Shown: in pieces, positions 34,159-43,024 of the stretch | How positions within the stretch are numbered: the first letter of the stretch is position 1 | Layout: every line of letters starts with the position of its first letter | Assembly: GCA_963762735.1 (NCBI GenBank) | Contig: CAVXMG010000002.1 | Location: forward strand, 1 to 64,000 | DNA from: DASXKD01 sp963762735 | GTDB lineage: Bacteria; Actinomycetota; Actinomycetes; Streptosporangiales; Streptosporangiaceae | DNA: 64,000 bases | Direction: 5' to 3' | Program-made: the position numbers and the translations under genes | The notes under the pieces: model-generated | What the model saw: the letters and a program-made list of their open reading frames with translations, nothing else | Told to the model about the DNA's origin: nothing | The model's database searches: none

Positions 34159-35193
34159 GCGGCCCCCTGCTCCTGCAGGGCCGCCGCGAGCCGGTACAGC
34201 CCGGCCAGGTCCATGCCGTCGGTAATCAGCGGAAGGTCGTAGCAGGGCTGGCCCGCACTGGTCAGCACGCGCCGGTGCTCGCGCTGGTTCAGTCACCTGG
34301 ATGGCGTGCTCGCCGAGCTCGGCCGCGAGCCCGTCGGCCACAGCGGTGCTGCCGTCGGGTCCGAGGCTGCCCTCGATGCCGGCGGTTTTCAGCCCGAGCA
34401 CCAGTTCGTGCCGGTCGAGGTTGCCCCGGGCGGCCGCCGTGAGCTGGTCGTCGGTGAGCGCGGTGGGCCGCACCATGTTGATCATGACTGCGCCGAGCTG
34501 GAGCCCGCCCTCGGACAGGCCGCGCAGTTCCGCGATCCCGTCCAGCGTCTCCTGCACCGGCATCTCCTCCAGCACCGTGACGAAGTGCACCGCGGTCTCC
34601 GGCGAGCGGATCACCCGCTGCACGGTGTCGGCGTGGGCCCGGATCGGCCCCGCCTTGGCCAGCCCGGACACCTCGCTCGCGATATTGAGGAAACGGCTGA
34701 TCCGCCCGGTTGGCGGGGCGTCCATCACCACCGCGTCGTAGAGGGGGGTCCCGCCGGTCCGCCGCCGGGTGGCCTCGGCGGCCTTGCCGGTCAGCAGCAC
34801 GTCCCGCAGCCCCGGCGCGATCGTGGTCGCGAAGTCGACGATGCCGAGCCTGGTCAGGGTCCGGCCGGCGTGCCGGAGGTTGTAGAACATCTCCAGGTAC
34901 TCGACGAGCGCCGATTCGGCGTCGGCGGCGATCGCGTAGACGTCACCGCCGGGCACCGTCGATGTCCCTGGCGCCACCGCCACCTTGTGCTCTCCGTAGG
35001 GCAGCGGCGGGCAGTCGAACAACTGGGCGATGCCCTGCCGGCCCTCCACCTCCATGAGCAGGACCCGGCCGCCCGCCGATGCGAGAGCAAGGGCCAGCGC
35101 GCCGGCCACCGTCGTCTTGCCGGTGCCGCCCTTGCCGGTGACGACGTGCAGCCGCACGCCTTCCCAGTCGGTATCGCGAGCCCTCACCAGCAT
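34155..35193 (-). CDS. ArsA/GET3-family ATPase (first of pair, one frameshift)
   Basis: About 345 residues. Walker A GKGGTGKTT at about 21-29, LLMEVEGRQGIAQLF, and switch II MDAPPTGRISRFL are clear. Near 34288, after AIQVTE, the reading frame slips by one base: the expected tail QREHRRVLTSAG..YDLPLITDGMDLAG and the stop at 34155..34157 lie in another frame. As written, the open frame runs on into the second ATPase, making an artificial 749-codon fusion. The start at 35193 is an ATG; the GVRLHVVTGKGGTGKT core begins 11 residues later. Forms an operon and probably a heterodimer with the downstream gene. Confidence 0.88.
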
Positions 35194-35351
35194 CAGGTTA
35201 TCCGCGCCTGCCCCGAGCTCTGGCCGGCGGCACAGCGCCGCACAAACCCCCGGCCTGCGGCAGGACGCGGCCTGGCGGGATTGTCATTAGGCTGGATCCG
35301 CAAGAGGCGGCCGCCTTGGCCGCGCGCAGCGGCAGAGAAGGGGTGTTCCCC

Positions 35352-36353
35352 ATGCTCGAAGCGCTCCTTGTGGTTCTCGTCATCCTCATTGTCGGCGGAC
35401 TGATCGCCGTCGGCCGCAGCATGCGAGTAGTGCAGCAGTACGAGCGGGGGCTGATCTTCCGGTTCGGCAAGGTCCTGCCGGAGACCCGCGGCCCGGGGCT
35501 GACCATCATCCGGCCCATCGGCGACAAGCTGCAGAAGGTCAACATGCAGATCATCGCCATGGCGGTGCCTGCCCAGGAGGGCATCACCAGGGACAACGTC
35601 AGCGTCCGGGTGGACGCCGTGGTGTACTTCCGCGTGGTGGACCCGATCAAGGCCGTCATCAACGTGCAGAACTACATGTTCGCCGTGTCCCAGCAGGCGC
35701 AGACCTCGCTGCGGTCGATCATCGGCCAGTCGGAGATGGACCAGTTGCTCGCCGAGCGCGAGACCGTCAACCGTGAGCTGCGGCGGATCATCGACGAGCC
35801 GACCGAGGGGCCGTGGGGCATTCGCGTCGAGCGGGTGGAGATCAAGGACGTGAACCTGCCCGAGGGCATGAAGCGCTCCATGTCCCGGCAGGCCGAGGCC
35901 GAGCGCGAGCGGCGGGCCAGGATCATCACCGCCGACGGTGAGTACCAGGCATCCAAGCGCCTGGCCGCTGCCGCCAACGTCATGGCCAGGGACCCGGCCG
36001 CGCTCCAGCTCAGGCTGCTGCAGACGGTGGTCGAGGTCGCCTCGGAGCGCAACAGCACGCTGGTCATGCCCGTCCCTGTCGAGCTGCTCCGGTTCTTCGA
36101 GAAGATGACGCCGGCGGAGCGGGAGAATGTCGGCCCCTCGCTCGCCGACACCGGCGACGCCGAGGTCGCCGAGGCGGAAAGGGAGATCAGCGGCATCGAG
36201 GCACCGCCGGAGATCGAGCCGGCGCCCGAGGCGGCGCTTGCCAGCCCCGAGATCCCGCCCGCCGACCCCGAGATCCCGCCGCTGCCGGAGGAGGACCGCC
36301 CCGGCGAGCTTCCGCCCAGCCATCCTCCCTCGGGCACCAACGAAGCGGCGTAG
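35352..36353 (+). CDS. SPFH/band-7 (slipin-like) membrane protein
   Basis: 333 residues from the ATG at 35352, with GAGAAGGGG upstream. One N-terminal transmembrane helix (LLVVLVILIVGGLIAVG), then the band-7 domain at about 25-190 (VVQQYERGLIFRFGKVLPET, RPIGDKLQKVNMQ, ITRDNVSVRVDAVVYFRVVD, EAERERRARIITADGEYQAS). A helical part (AANVMARDPAALQLRLLQTV) helps oligomerise the ring, and the last 85 residues are acidic and Pro-rich, probably disordered. Slipins/flotillins scaffold membrane microdomains and often partner with an NfeD protein; none is present here. It is divergent from the ArsA pair. Confidence 0.93.
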   Translation: MLEALLVVLVILIVGGLIAVGRSMRVVQQYERGLIFRFGKVLPETRGPGLTIIRPIGDKLQKVNMQIIAMAVPAQEGITRDNVSVRVDAVVYFRVVDPIKAVINVQNYMFAVSQQAQTSLRSIIGQSEMDQLLAERETVNRELRRIIDEPTEGPWGIRVERVEIKDVNLPEGMKRSMSRQAEAERERRARIITADGEYQASKRLAAAANVMARDPAALQLRLLQTVVEVASERNSTLVMPVPVELLRFFEKMTPAERENVGPSLADTGDAEVAEAEREISGIEAPPEIEPAPEAALASPEIPPADPEIPPLPEEDRPGELPPSHPPSGTNEAA

Positions 36354-36521
36354 CCACAGCAGGACCGGGCCCGCGTGGCGCCTCTTCCCCGCGGGCACGG
36401 CGCACCAGGGCAATCAGACCGGCGGCATCCCGCGGCCGTAGGCTGTCGGCTAGCCAGCTCACCTGTGAACCGAGAGGGGGTTGGGGAGCCGGCCTGCGGG
36501 CTGCTGCGCCCCTGACTGCCA

Positions 36522-36677
36522 ATGATCAAGTGGGAGTACGTGACCGTGCCCCTGCTGGTGCACGCCACCAAGCAGATCCTGGACAACTGGGGAGACGACG
36601 GCTGGGAACTAGTGGCCGTGATCCCCGGGCCCAACCCCGAGCAACTCGTCGCGTACATGAAACGGCCAAAGGAATGA
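36522..36677 (+). CDS. Small DUF4177-like protein
   Basis: 51 residues: KWEYVTVPLLVHATKQILDN, then WGDDGWELVAVIPGP and EQLVAYMKRPKE. The compact pattern (Trp-Glu-Tyr opening, DGWELV centre, final basic strand) is that of DUF4177-type proteins found ahead of RidA genes in Streptomyces. Its stop overlaps the RidA start (ATGA), which strongly supports that it is translated. No good Shine-Dalgarno is visible ahead of the ATG at 36522. Function unknown; cytoplasmic. Short enough to be missed by length cut-offs. Confidence 0.8.
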   Translation: MIKWEYVTVPLLVHATKQILDNWGDDGWELVAVIPGPNPEQLVAYMKRPKE

Positions 36678-37222
36678 CGGACTCTCCTGAGGCCAGGCTC
36701 GCGGCGCTGGGGCTTGAACTGCCCGCGGTGCCCGCCCCGCTGGCGGCCTACGTGCCCGCGGTGCGCACCGGCCGGCATGTGTACACGGCCGGCCAGTTGC
36801 CCATGGTGGCGGGCAAGCTGCTGCTGACCGGGAAGGTGGGCGCGCAGGTGAGTCCCGCCGAGGCGGCAGCGCTGGCCCGCACCGCCGCGCTGAACGCCCT
36901 GGCCGCGGTCGCGTCGGTCACCGGCGGGCTGTCCGCGGTGACCCAGGTCGTCAAGATGACCGGTTTCGTGGCCAGCGCCCCGGATTTCACCGGCCAGCCG
37001 CAGGTCGTGAACGGTGCCAGTGAGCTGCTGCTTGAGGTGTTCGGCGAGGCGGGCAGGCACGCCCGCAGCGCGGTCGGCACGGCAGTGCTGCCTTTCGACG
37101 CACCGGTCGAGATCGAGTTGATCGTAGAGGTCTCTGCTAGCCCAGACCCCGCCGCCCCGCACTCTGCTAGCCCATACCCCGCCGCCCCGCACTCTGCTAG
37201 CCATACCCCGCCGCCCCGCCCA
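36674..37222 (+). CDS. RidA family protein (reads into Nudix gene)
   Basis: RidA/YjgF-type domain of about 155 residues: LAALGLELPAVPAPLAAYVP opening, GRHVYTAGQLPM, LARTAALNALAAVASVTGGL, VVKMTGFVASAPDF and GRHARSAVGTAVLPFDAPVE, where Arg binds the carboxylate of the imine substrate. RidA proteins hydrolyse reactive enamine/imine by-products. The start is fused with the upstream stop (ATGA). After VEIELIVEVSA comes a 30-base repeat, present three times, that codes for SASPxPAAPH. The third copy is one base short; with that base a stop would fall at the Nudix start, without it the frame continues into the Nudix protein. Confidence 0.87.
37133..37220 (+). repeat. Triple 30-bp direct repeat in RidA tail
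   Basis: Units 37133..37162, 37163..37192 and 37193..37220 begin TCTGCTAGCC and end CCGCCGCCCCGC. Units 1 and 2 differ by two bases; unit 3 lacks one C after TCTGCTAGCC. The missing base decides whether RidA stops or fuses with the Nudix protein. Confidence 0.9.
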
Positions 37223-38105
37223 ATGACTGAACCACCGGCCCGGCCCGCGATCCGGCTGCCGCCGCAGTTCGCGGAACGGGCCCGCGACGTGCTCGAGGGC
37301 ACTGTGGCCCCGGTGACACCGCGCGACGCGGCCACGGTCATGCTGCTGCGGCCGGCCGCGGCCGGCCAGCCGGAAGGCGGCGCCGGCGAGCCCGGCATGG
37401 TCGTCTACATGCTCCGGCGGCGGTCGTCGATGGCGTTCGCGGCCGGCGCCTACGTGTTTCCCGGCGGCTCTGTGGACCCCGCCGACGCCGACGAAGGCAT
37501 CCCTTGGGCAGGCCCGGACGCCGCGGAGTGGGGCAGCCGGCTTGGCGCCCCTGCCGAACTGGCCCGGATCCTGGTCTGCGCGGCCGTGCGGGAGACGTTC
37601 GAGGAATCCGGTGTGCTGCTGGCCGGGCCGGACGCCGGGACCGTGCTGGCCACGACCGGCGATGCGGAATGGGAGGCCGACCGCAGGGAAGTGCTGGCCG
37701 GCACGACTCTCGATGGCCGAGTTGCTGCGCCGCCGGGGCCTGGTGCTGCGCAGCGACCTGCTCCGGCCCTGGGCGCGGTGGATCACCCCGGAGACCGAGG
37801 CGCGGCGCTACGACACCAGGTTCTTCGCCGCCGCCCTGCCCGGCGGCCAGCGCGCCAGGGACGTCAGCGGCGAAGCGGACGAGACCGCGTGGCTGGAGCC
37901 TGCCGCGGCACTGGAGGCCGCGTCTCGCAGCGAGATCTCGCTGTTTCCCCCCACCGCGGTCACGCTCGGGGAGTTGCGGGCATGCGGCACGGTCCCCGCG
38001 GCGCTGGCCGCGCGGCGGCGGATGACGGCGCTCATTCCCCAGGTGATGCTGGCCGAGGGGGCTGCGTGGCTGACGGTCCCCGACGGCGTGGAGTACCCGC
38101 TGTGA
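37223..38105 (+). CDS. Nudix hydrolase (one frameshift)
   Basis: About 294 residues once a single shift near 37712 is corrected. Start at the ATG at 37223 (MTEPPARPAIRLPP). The Nudix box is degenerate but visible: GGSVDPADADEG, then AAVRETFEESGVLLAGPD with the catalytic RExxEExG pattern at about residues 125-140. After the break the second frame continues MAELLRRRGLVLRSDLLRPW, ARWITPETEARRYDTRFFAA and ETAWLEPAAALEAA, the expected C-terminal half of this larger actinomycete Nudix family. Substrate unknown, probably a nucleotide-diphosphate or CoA derivative. It precedes the MBL hydrolase with overlapping ends, as in Streptomyces. Confidence 0.86.
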
Positions 38106-38132
38106 TCGACGGCGTGGAGTACCCGCTGTGAT
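38081..38132 (+). repeat. 26-bp tandem duplication at Nudix/MBL junction
   Basis: Two perfect copies (38081..38106 and 38107..38132) of a unit that codes for DGVEYPL and its stop, followed by CGACGGCA, the start of a third. It repeats the end of the Nudix gene in front of the MBL start. Confidence 0.9.
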
Positions 38133-38945
38133 CGACGGCACTGTGATCGACGGTATGGGGACCCCCCGGGCACGCTGCGTGCTGGCCCCCAACCCCTCCC
38201 CGATGACCCTGGACGGGACCAACACCTGGATCATCGCCGAGCCCGGCTCGCCCCGGGCGGTGGTGGTCGATCCTGGCCCCGCCCACGCGGGCCACCTGCA
38301 CCGCGTCCGTGACCAGGTCGCCGCCGCTGGCCAGCGGGTTGCCCAGATCCTGCTCACCCACTCCCACCCGACCACTCCGCGGGCGCCGCCGCGTTCGCCG
38401 CCATGACCGGCGCCCCGGTCCGGGCCGCCGACCCCGCTTTCCGGCACGGCGACGAGGGCCTGGCCCCCGGCGACACGATCAGCGTCTCCGGCACCGAGAT
38501 CCAGGTGGTCGCTACCCCCGGGCACTCCGCCGACTCCGTCTGCCTCCACCTCCCGGCGGACCACGCCCTGCTCACCGGCGACACCGTCCTGGGCCGCGGC
38601 ACCACGGTCATCGCCGACGACGGCAACCTCACCGACTACCTGGGATCACTCGACCGCCTGAGAAACCTCACCGACCAGGCTGAGCTAGCGACTCTTCTCT
38701 CCGGCCACGGCCCGATGCTCAGCAACCCCGCAGCCACCCTCGACTACTACATCTCCCACCGCCACGAACGCCTGGCCGAGGTCACAGCGGCGCTTGAGGG
38801 CGGCGACCGCACCACGGACCAGATCGTCGCCCGCATCTACCACGACGTCGACCCGGCCCTCTGGCCGTTCGCCGCTTTTTCCGTCCGCGCCGCACTCCAG
38901 TACCTCAAGGACCAAGGTGCGCTCCCTCCCGGCGTTCAGCAGTAA
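38128..38945 (+). CDS. MBL-fold metallohydrolase, LACTB2-like (one frameshift)
   Basis: About 272 residues after restoring one base near 38370. Start at the GTG at 38128, or an ATG at 38155. N-terminal part CVLAPNPSPMTLDGTNTWII and VVVDPGPAHAGHLHRV; the zinc motif should read LLTHSHPDHSAGAA, but the frame breaks inside it (THSHP then out of frame), one G short. The rest is normal: VVATPGHSADSVCLHLP (His ligand), LLTGDTVLGRGTTVIADDG (Asp ligand), LLSGHGPM (last His) and a C-terminal helical domain. LACTB2-type proteins are RNases or thioesterases. Convergent with crp. Confidence 0.88.
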
Positions 38946-39009
38946 TGGGACAGGAGGCAAGCCAAGGTGAGCACGCCACGAACGCCAGCCGCAAGCCGGC
39001 CTTGAGGGC

Positions 39010-39693
39010 TCAGCGCGCCCGGCGCGCCAGCCGGTCCCGGTCCAGGATCAGCACAGACTTGGCGTGCAACTGGAGCCACCCGCGCGCAGAGAAATCCGCG
39101 AGCGCCTTGTTCACCGTCTCCCTGGACGCCCCGACGAGCTGGGCAAGTTCCTCCTGGGTGAGGTCGTGGTGCACCTCGAGCCCGCCGTCCTGTTCCTCTC
39201 CGAACCGGTCCGCCAGGTCAAGCAAGGCCTTGGCCACGCGCCCAGGGACATCGGTGAACACCAGGTCGGCCATGACGTCGTTGGCACGGCGCAGCCGCTG
39301 GGCCAGCGCGCGGAGCAGGTGCATGGCCACGTCCGGCCGGCCGGTGAGCCACTTGCGCAGGTAGTCGTGGCCCAGCGCGGCCAGGTGGGCGTCGGTCACC
39401 GCGACGGCGCTGGCCGTCCGAGGCCGCGGGTCGAACAGCGAGAGCTCGCCGAACATCTCGCCCGGGCCCAGCACCGACAGCAGGTTCTCCCGGCCGTCCG
39501 GTGCGGTCCTCGTCAGCTTGATCTTGCCCTCGAGGATCACATACAACCGGTCGCCCGCGTCGCCTTCGTCAAAGAGCCGGTCGCCCCGGGCCAGCGTGGC
39601 GTCGTGAATCCCAGCCCGCAGCGCCCTGGTGCCCTCCTCGTCGAGCGCCTCGAACAGCGGCGCCCTGCCGAGCACATCGTCTGTTTCAGCCAC
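39010..39693 (-). CDS. crp: Crp/Fnr family regulator (Crp)
   Basis: 227 residues from a GTG with AAGGAGG five bases upstream. Cyclic-nucleotide domain at 10-125 (LFDEGDAGDRLYVILEGKIK; PGEMFGELSLFDPRPRTASA, the phosphate-binding cassette with Arg and Ser/Ala), long dimer helix, and C-terminal HTH at 160-220 (DLTQEELAQLVGASRETVNK). The sequence matches actinomycete Crp (SCO3571; Rv3676), which binds cAMP and controls germination and secondary metabolism. Its position next to MBL, Nudix, ArsA and wblA genes is the same as in Streptomyces and mycobacteria, which supports orthology. Confidence 0.95.
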   Translation of the reverse strand: MAETDDVLGRAPLFEALDEEGTRALRAGIHDATLARGDRLFDEGDAGDRLYVILEGKIKLTRTAPDGRENLLSVLGPGEMFGELSLFDPRPRTASAVAVTDAHLAALGHDYLRKWLTGRPDVAMHLLRALAQRLRRANDVMADLVFTDVPGRVAKALLDLADRFGEEQDGGLEVHHDLTQEELAQLVGASRETVNKALADFSARGWLQLHAKSVLILDRDRLARRAR

Positions 39694-39759
39694 GGGACCC
39701 TCCTTGGCACGTCCCTATGTCCAGTGTCGCGCAAATGCCAGAGCGCGCGCGAGCACCGA

Positions 39760-40251
39760 TCATGTTCCGTGCGCTTGGCCCGCGCGGCGCCGGCAGGCCT
39801 CGATCTCCGCCTCGGCTGCCTCCCGCCCCGCCCAGGCGAAGCCTTGCACGCTCTTGCCGGGCTCCAGTTCCTTGTAGACCTCGAAGAAGTGCTGGATCTC
39901 CAGCCTGTCAAAGGCGGGGACGTCCTCGATGTCCTGAAATCGCTCCATTCGCGGGTCGGTCGCCGCGACGCAGAGCACCTTGTCGTCGGCGCCCTTCTCG
40001 TCCCGCATCCGGAACATGCCGATCGCCCGGCAGGTGATGAGGCACCCGGGGAAGGTCGGCTCCTCCAGGAGCACGAGGGCATCGAGTGGGTCGCCGTCGT
40101 CGGCCAGCGTGTCCTCGACGAACCCGTAGTCTGAGGGGTACCGGGTGGCGGTGAAGAGCATCCGGTCGAGCCGGATCCGGCCGGTCTCATGGTCCATCTC
40201 GTACTTGTTGCGCTGCCCCTTCGGGATCTCGATGATTACCTCGAACTCCAT
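39760..40251 (-). CDS. ppa: Inorganic pyrophosphatase
   Basis: 163 residues, soluble family I enzyme: MEFEVIIEIPKGQRNKYEMD opening, substrate Arg/Lys in GRIRLDRML, Tyr in YPSDYGFV, metal-binding Asp cluster DDGDPLDALV at about 53-62, and DPRMERFQDI. It hydrolyses pyrophosphate, driving biosynthetic reactions. Cytoplasmic, usually a hexamer. It is divergent from the carboxypeptidase gene, with the intergenic space of about 140 bases carrying both promoters; this ppa/dacB arrangement is seen in other actinomycetes. Confidence 0.96.
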   Translation of the reverse strand: MEFEVIIEIPKGQRNKYEMDHETGRIRLDRMLFTATRYPSDYGFVEDTLADDGDPLDALVLLEEPTFPGCLITCRAIGMFRMRDEKGADDKVLCVAATDPRMERFQDIEDVPAFDRLEIQHFFEVYKELEPGKSVQGFAWAGREAAEAEIEACRRRAGQAHGT

Positions 40252-40389
40252 TCCCGCCTCCCTCGGCTCGACAATGATGTGACTCCGTCACCGGATGCCC
40301 GCCGCGCCACGGCAGCGCGGCCCCGAGCCGCCAGCCGGGCGTGGCTGCGCCCGTTAAGCCAAGCCAAGCATCTCGTGAGAGGACAGGTG

Positions 40390-41826
40390 GTGACGAACCG
40401 CGCCGGTGTCACCGCGCTGGTCACGCTCGCGATGCTTAATGTCTTTACCCTGGGCGCGGGCGTGGCAGTCGCCGACATGCTGCCCGCGCGGCTGGCCCTG
40501 TGGCAGGTGCCGCGGGTGGCCGGGGCCCGGCTCGAAGCCCCCGCCCCGGTGCTGGCCCCGGCCAGCCCGCGGCGCCCGCTGCCGAACCGGGGGCGGCTGG
40601 CCGCCCTGCTCACGCCGCTGCTCGCGGCGCATCCGCTGGGGCGGCACGTGGGTGCGGTCGTCACCGACCTGGACACCGGCACCGTGCTGTTCTCGCAGAA
40701 CGCCGGGTCGGCATTCGTCCCGGCGTCCAACGCCAAACTGCTCACCGCCGTGGCGGCGCTGAGCACGCTCGGCCCCTCGGCACGGTTCACCACCCGGGTG
40801 GTCGCCGGCGCCCGGCCGGGCCTGCTCACCCTGGTCGGCGGGGGCGACCCGACGCTCGCCGCGGGCCCGCCGCCGCACAGCGACTACCCGCAGCCCGCCA
40901 CGCTCGCCGCCCTGGCCGCCGCGACCGCCCACTGGCTGGCCGCCCGCGGCACCCGGACGGTGCGGCTGACCTACGACACCTCGCTGTTCACCGGGCCATC
41001 CACCGCGCCTGGCTGGACGCCCGGCTACATCAGCACGGGCAACGTCACGCCGATCGCCTCGCTCGAGGTGGACCAGGGGCGGCTGACACCCTCTGGCGCG
41101 CCGCAGGACGCCGACGACCCGGGCAACTTCCGGCCTCGCTCAGGCACGCCAGCGGCGGATGCGGCGGGCGCGTTCGCGCGGCTGCTCCGCCGCGACGGCA
41201 TCCATGTGGCCGGCCAGCCCGCTGCCGGGCACCAGCCGCGGCACCCGGCCCAGGTCGCGGCCGTACGATCGCCCCCACTGGCGTCGATCGTCGGCTGGAT
41301 GCTGCGGGAGAGCAACAACGTGATCGCGGAGGATCTGGCCCGGCAGGTCGCGCTGCACGCCGGGAAACCGGCCTCGTTCGGCGGCGCCGCCGCCGCCGTG
41401 ACCGCGATTCTGGGCAGGCTCGGCGTGCATCACGGCATCTACCTGGTGGACGGCAGCGGCCTCTCCCCGCTGGACCAGGTCACCCCGGCTGCGCTGGCCG
41501 CCGTGGTCCGGCTGGCGGCGGTCAGCGGGCCTGGCGCGCTGCGCGCCGCCGTGACCGGCATGCCGGTGGCCGGGTTCTCCGGCACGCTGGCCCCCGGGCA
41601 GAGCGTGTTCGGCAGCTTCGGACCGCAGGCCCTGGGCATGGTCCGGGCGAAAACCGGCAACCTGGCCAAGGTGGCGAGCCTGGCCGGGATCGCCGACGAC
41701 GCCAGCGGCCATGTGCTCGCGTTCGCCTTCATGGCCGACCAGATCCCCAAGGGGAGCCAGTTGCCGGGCGCGGCCGGCACGATCGACGCCATGGCGACGG
41801 CGCTGGCGGGCTGCGGCTGCCGTTGA
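40390..41826 (+). CDS. D-alanyl-D-alanine carboxypeptidase/endopeptidase (PBP4/DacB type)
   Basis: 478 residues from the GTG at 40390 with GAGAGG ahead; a GTG one codon earlier is equivalent. Signal-anchor helix (VTALVTLAMLNVFTLGAGVA). Peptidase S13 motifs in order: SxxK in VPASNAKLLTAV (about residue 120), SxN in LRESNNVIAEDLA (about 305), and KTG in VRAKTGNLAKV (about 422). Between the first two lies the large inserted domain typical of the family. It trims or cuts peptidoglycan peptides outside the membrane. The gene is first in a likely operon with the zinc metalloprotease, tilS and hpt, the order found in Streptomyces and mycobacteria. Confidence 0.92.
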   Translation: MTNRAGVTALVTLAMLNVFTLGAGVAVADMLPARLALWQVPRVAGARLEAPAPVLAPASPRRPLPNRGRLAALLTPLLAAHPLGRHVGAVVTDLDTGTVLFSQNAGSAFVPASNAKLLTAVAALSTLGPSARFTTRVVAGARPGLLTLVGGGDPTLAAGPPPHSDYPQPATLAALAAATAHWLAARGTRTVRLTYDTSLFTGPSTAPGWTPGYISTGNVTPIASLEVDQGRLTPSGAPQDADDPGNFRPRSGTPAADAAGAFARLLRRDGIHVAGQPAAGHQPRHPAQVAAVRSPPLASIVGWMLRESNNVIAEDLARQVALHAGKPASFGGAAAAVTAILGRLGVHHGIYLVDGSGLSPLDQVTPAALAAVVRLAAVSGPGALRAAVTGMPVAGFSGTLAPGQSVFGSFGPQALGMVRAKTGNLAKVASLAGIADDASGHVLAFAFMADQIPKGSQLPGAAGTIDAMATALAGCGCR

Positions 41827-41889
41827 GGCCGGGCATTACCGGGGCTGGGCACCCCTTGGTGTCCCCGGGAGTCGGCCCGTGGCCGTACC

Positions 41890-43017
41890 GTGGAGTACGT
41901 GAGCAGCGGACAGATGATCGACTGGGACCTGGCCATCTCCACGGGCGCGCGCTGGGTGCGGCCAGGACCTCAGGTAAGCCTGGCCGAGGCCAGGGGCGTG
42001 GTCACGGAGTTGCACGAGCTTGCCGCCACGGTCATGGAGCCGGTACGGCAGCTCACCGGGATGTCCAGCGCCGAGGAGAGCGGGCAGGTGGCCGTGGTGG
42101 ACCGGCCCGGCTGGATCCGGGCCAACGTCGACGGCTTCCGTGTGGTGCTCGACCCCCTGGTGGAGCACCTGCGTGAGCAGGGCCGCGTGCCCGCGCCCGG
42201 CTCCGTGGTGGGGTCGCTGGGATCGCGGGTCACCGGCATGCAGGCGGGGCTGATCCTGGCCTACCTCGCGGGCCGGGTTCTCGGGCAGTACGAGCTGTTC
42301 CTGCCGCCGGATCCGGCCACGCCGGAGGACAGCGCACCGGCAGGGCGGCTGACCCTGGTCGCGCCGAACATCCTCATGGTCGAGCGTGAACTGGACGTGG
42401 ACCCGCACGATTTCCGCCGCTGGGTGTGCCTGCACGAGGAGACCCACCGCACCCAGTTCACCTCGGTGAGCTGGCTCCGCGCCTACGTCCAGGAGCAGAT
42501 GACGGACTTCCTGCTGGCCTCGGACCTCGACCCGGCCACCATCGTGGCCCGGCTCAGGTCCGCGGCGGACGCGGTCGCGGGCGCGGTGCGCGGCAACGGC
42601 CACGGCAACAGCCTCATCGAGGCGATCCAGACCCCGCGGCAGCGGGAGGTCCTGGAGCGGCTGACCTGCGTAATGACTCTGGTCGAGGGGCACGGCGACT
42701 ACGTGATGGACGCCGTGGGCCCGCAGGTGGTGCCCTCGGTCGCCAAGATCAGGTCCCGGTTCACCGCCCGCCGTGCCGCGACGGGCCGGGTGGAGCAGAC
42801 CCTCCGCCGGATCCTCGGGATCGACCTGAAGATGAAGCAGTACGCCGAGGGGTCACGGTTCGTCCAGACAGTGGTGCGTGAGGCGGGCATGCCCGTTTTC
42901 AACCGGGTGTGGACCTCGCCGGAAACCCTCCCTGTCCGCGCGGAACTGGCCGACCCGCACCTGTGGCTGGACCGGGTCGGGGGCGGGGACGGGGCCCTGG
43001 CCGCCGGCAGCGGCTGA
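41890..43017 (+). CDS. Zinc-dependent metalloprotease (DUF2342 / F420-associated family)
   Basis: 375 residues. The zinc site is HEETH in WVCLHEETHRTQF near residue 178, with a third ligand probably in VEGHGDYVMD near 265. Other family landmarks: RPGWIRANVDGFRVVLDPLV and GMQAGLILAYLAGRVLGQYE. This family is annotated as putative hydrolase/coenzyme F420 biosynthesis-associated and is confined to actinobacteria; a role in F420 is not proven. No signal peptide. The GTG start at 41890 could be replaced by a GTG three codons on. It lies between the D-Ala-D-Ala carboxypeptidase and tilS, its usual place. Confidence 0.9.
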   Translation: MEYVSSGQMIDWDLAISTGARWVRPGPQVSLAEARGVVTELHELAATVMEPVRQLTGMSSAEESGQVAVVDRPGWIRANVDGFRVVLDPLVEHLREQGRVPAPGSVVGSLGSRVTGMQAGLILAYLAGRVLGQYELFLPPDPATPEDSAPAGRLTLVAPNILMVERELDVDPHDFRRWVCLHEETHRTQFTSVSWLRAYVQEQMTDFLLASDLDPATIVARLRSAADAVAGAVRGNGHGNSLIEAIQTPRQREVLERLTCVMTLVEGHGDYVMDAVGPQVVPSVAKIRSRFTARRAATGRVEQTLRRILGIDLKMKQYAEGSRFVQTVVREAGMPVFNRVWTSPETLPVRAELADPHLWLDRVGGGDGALAAGSG

Positions 43018-43024
43018 CCCGCCG

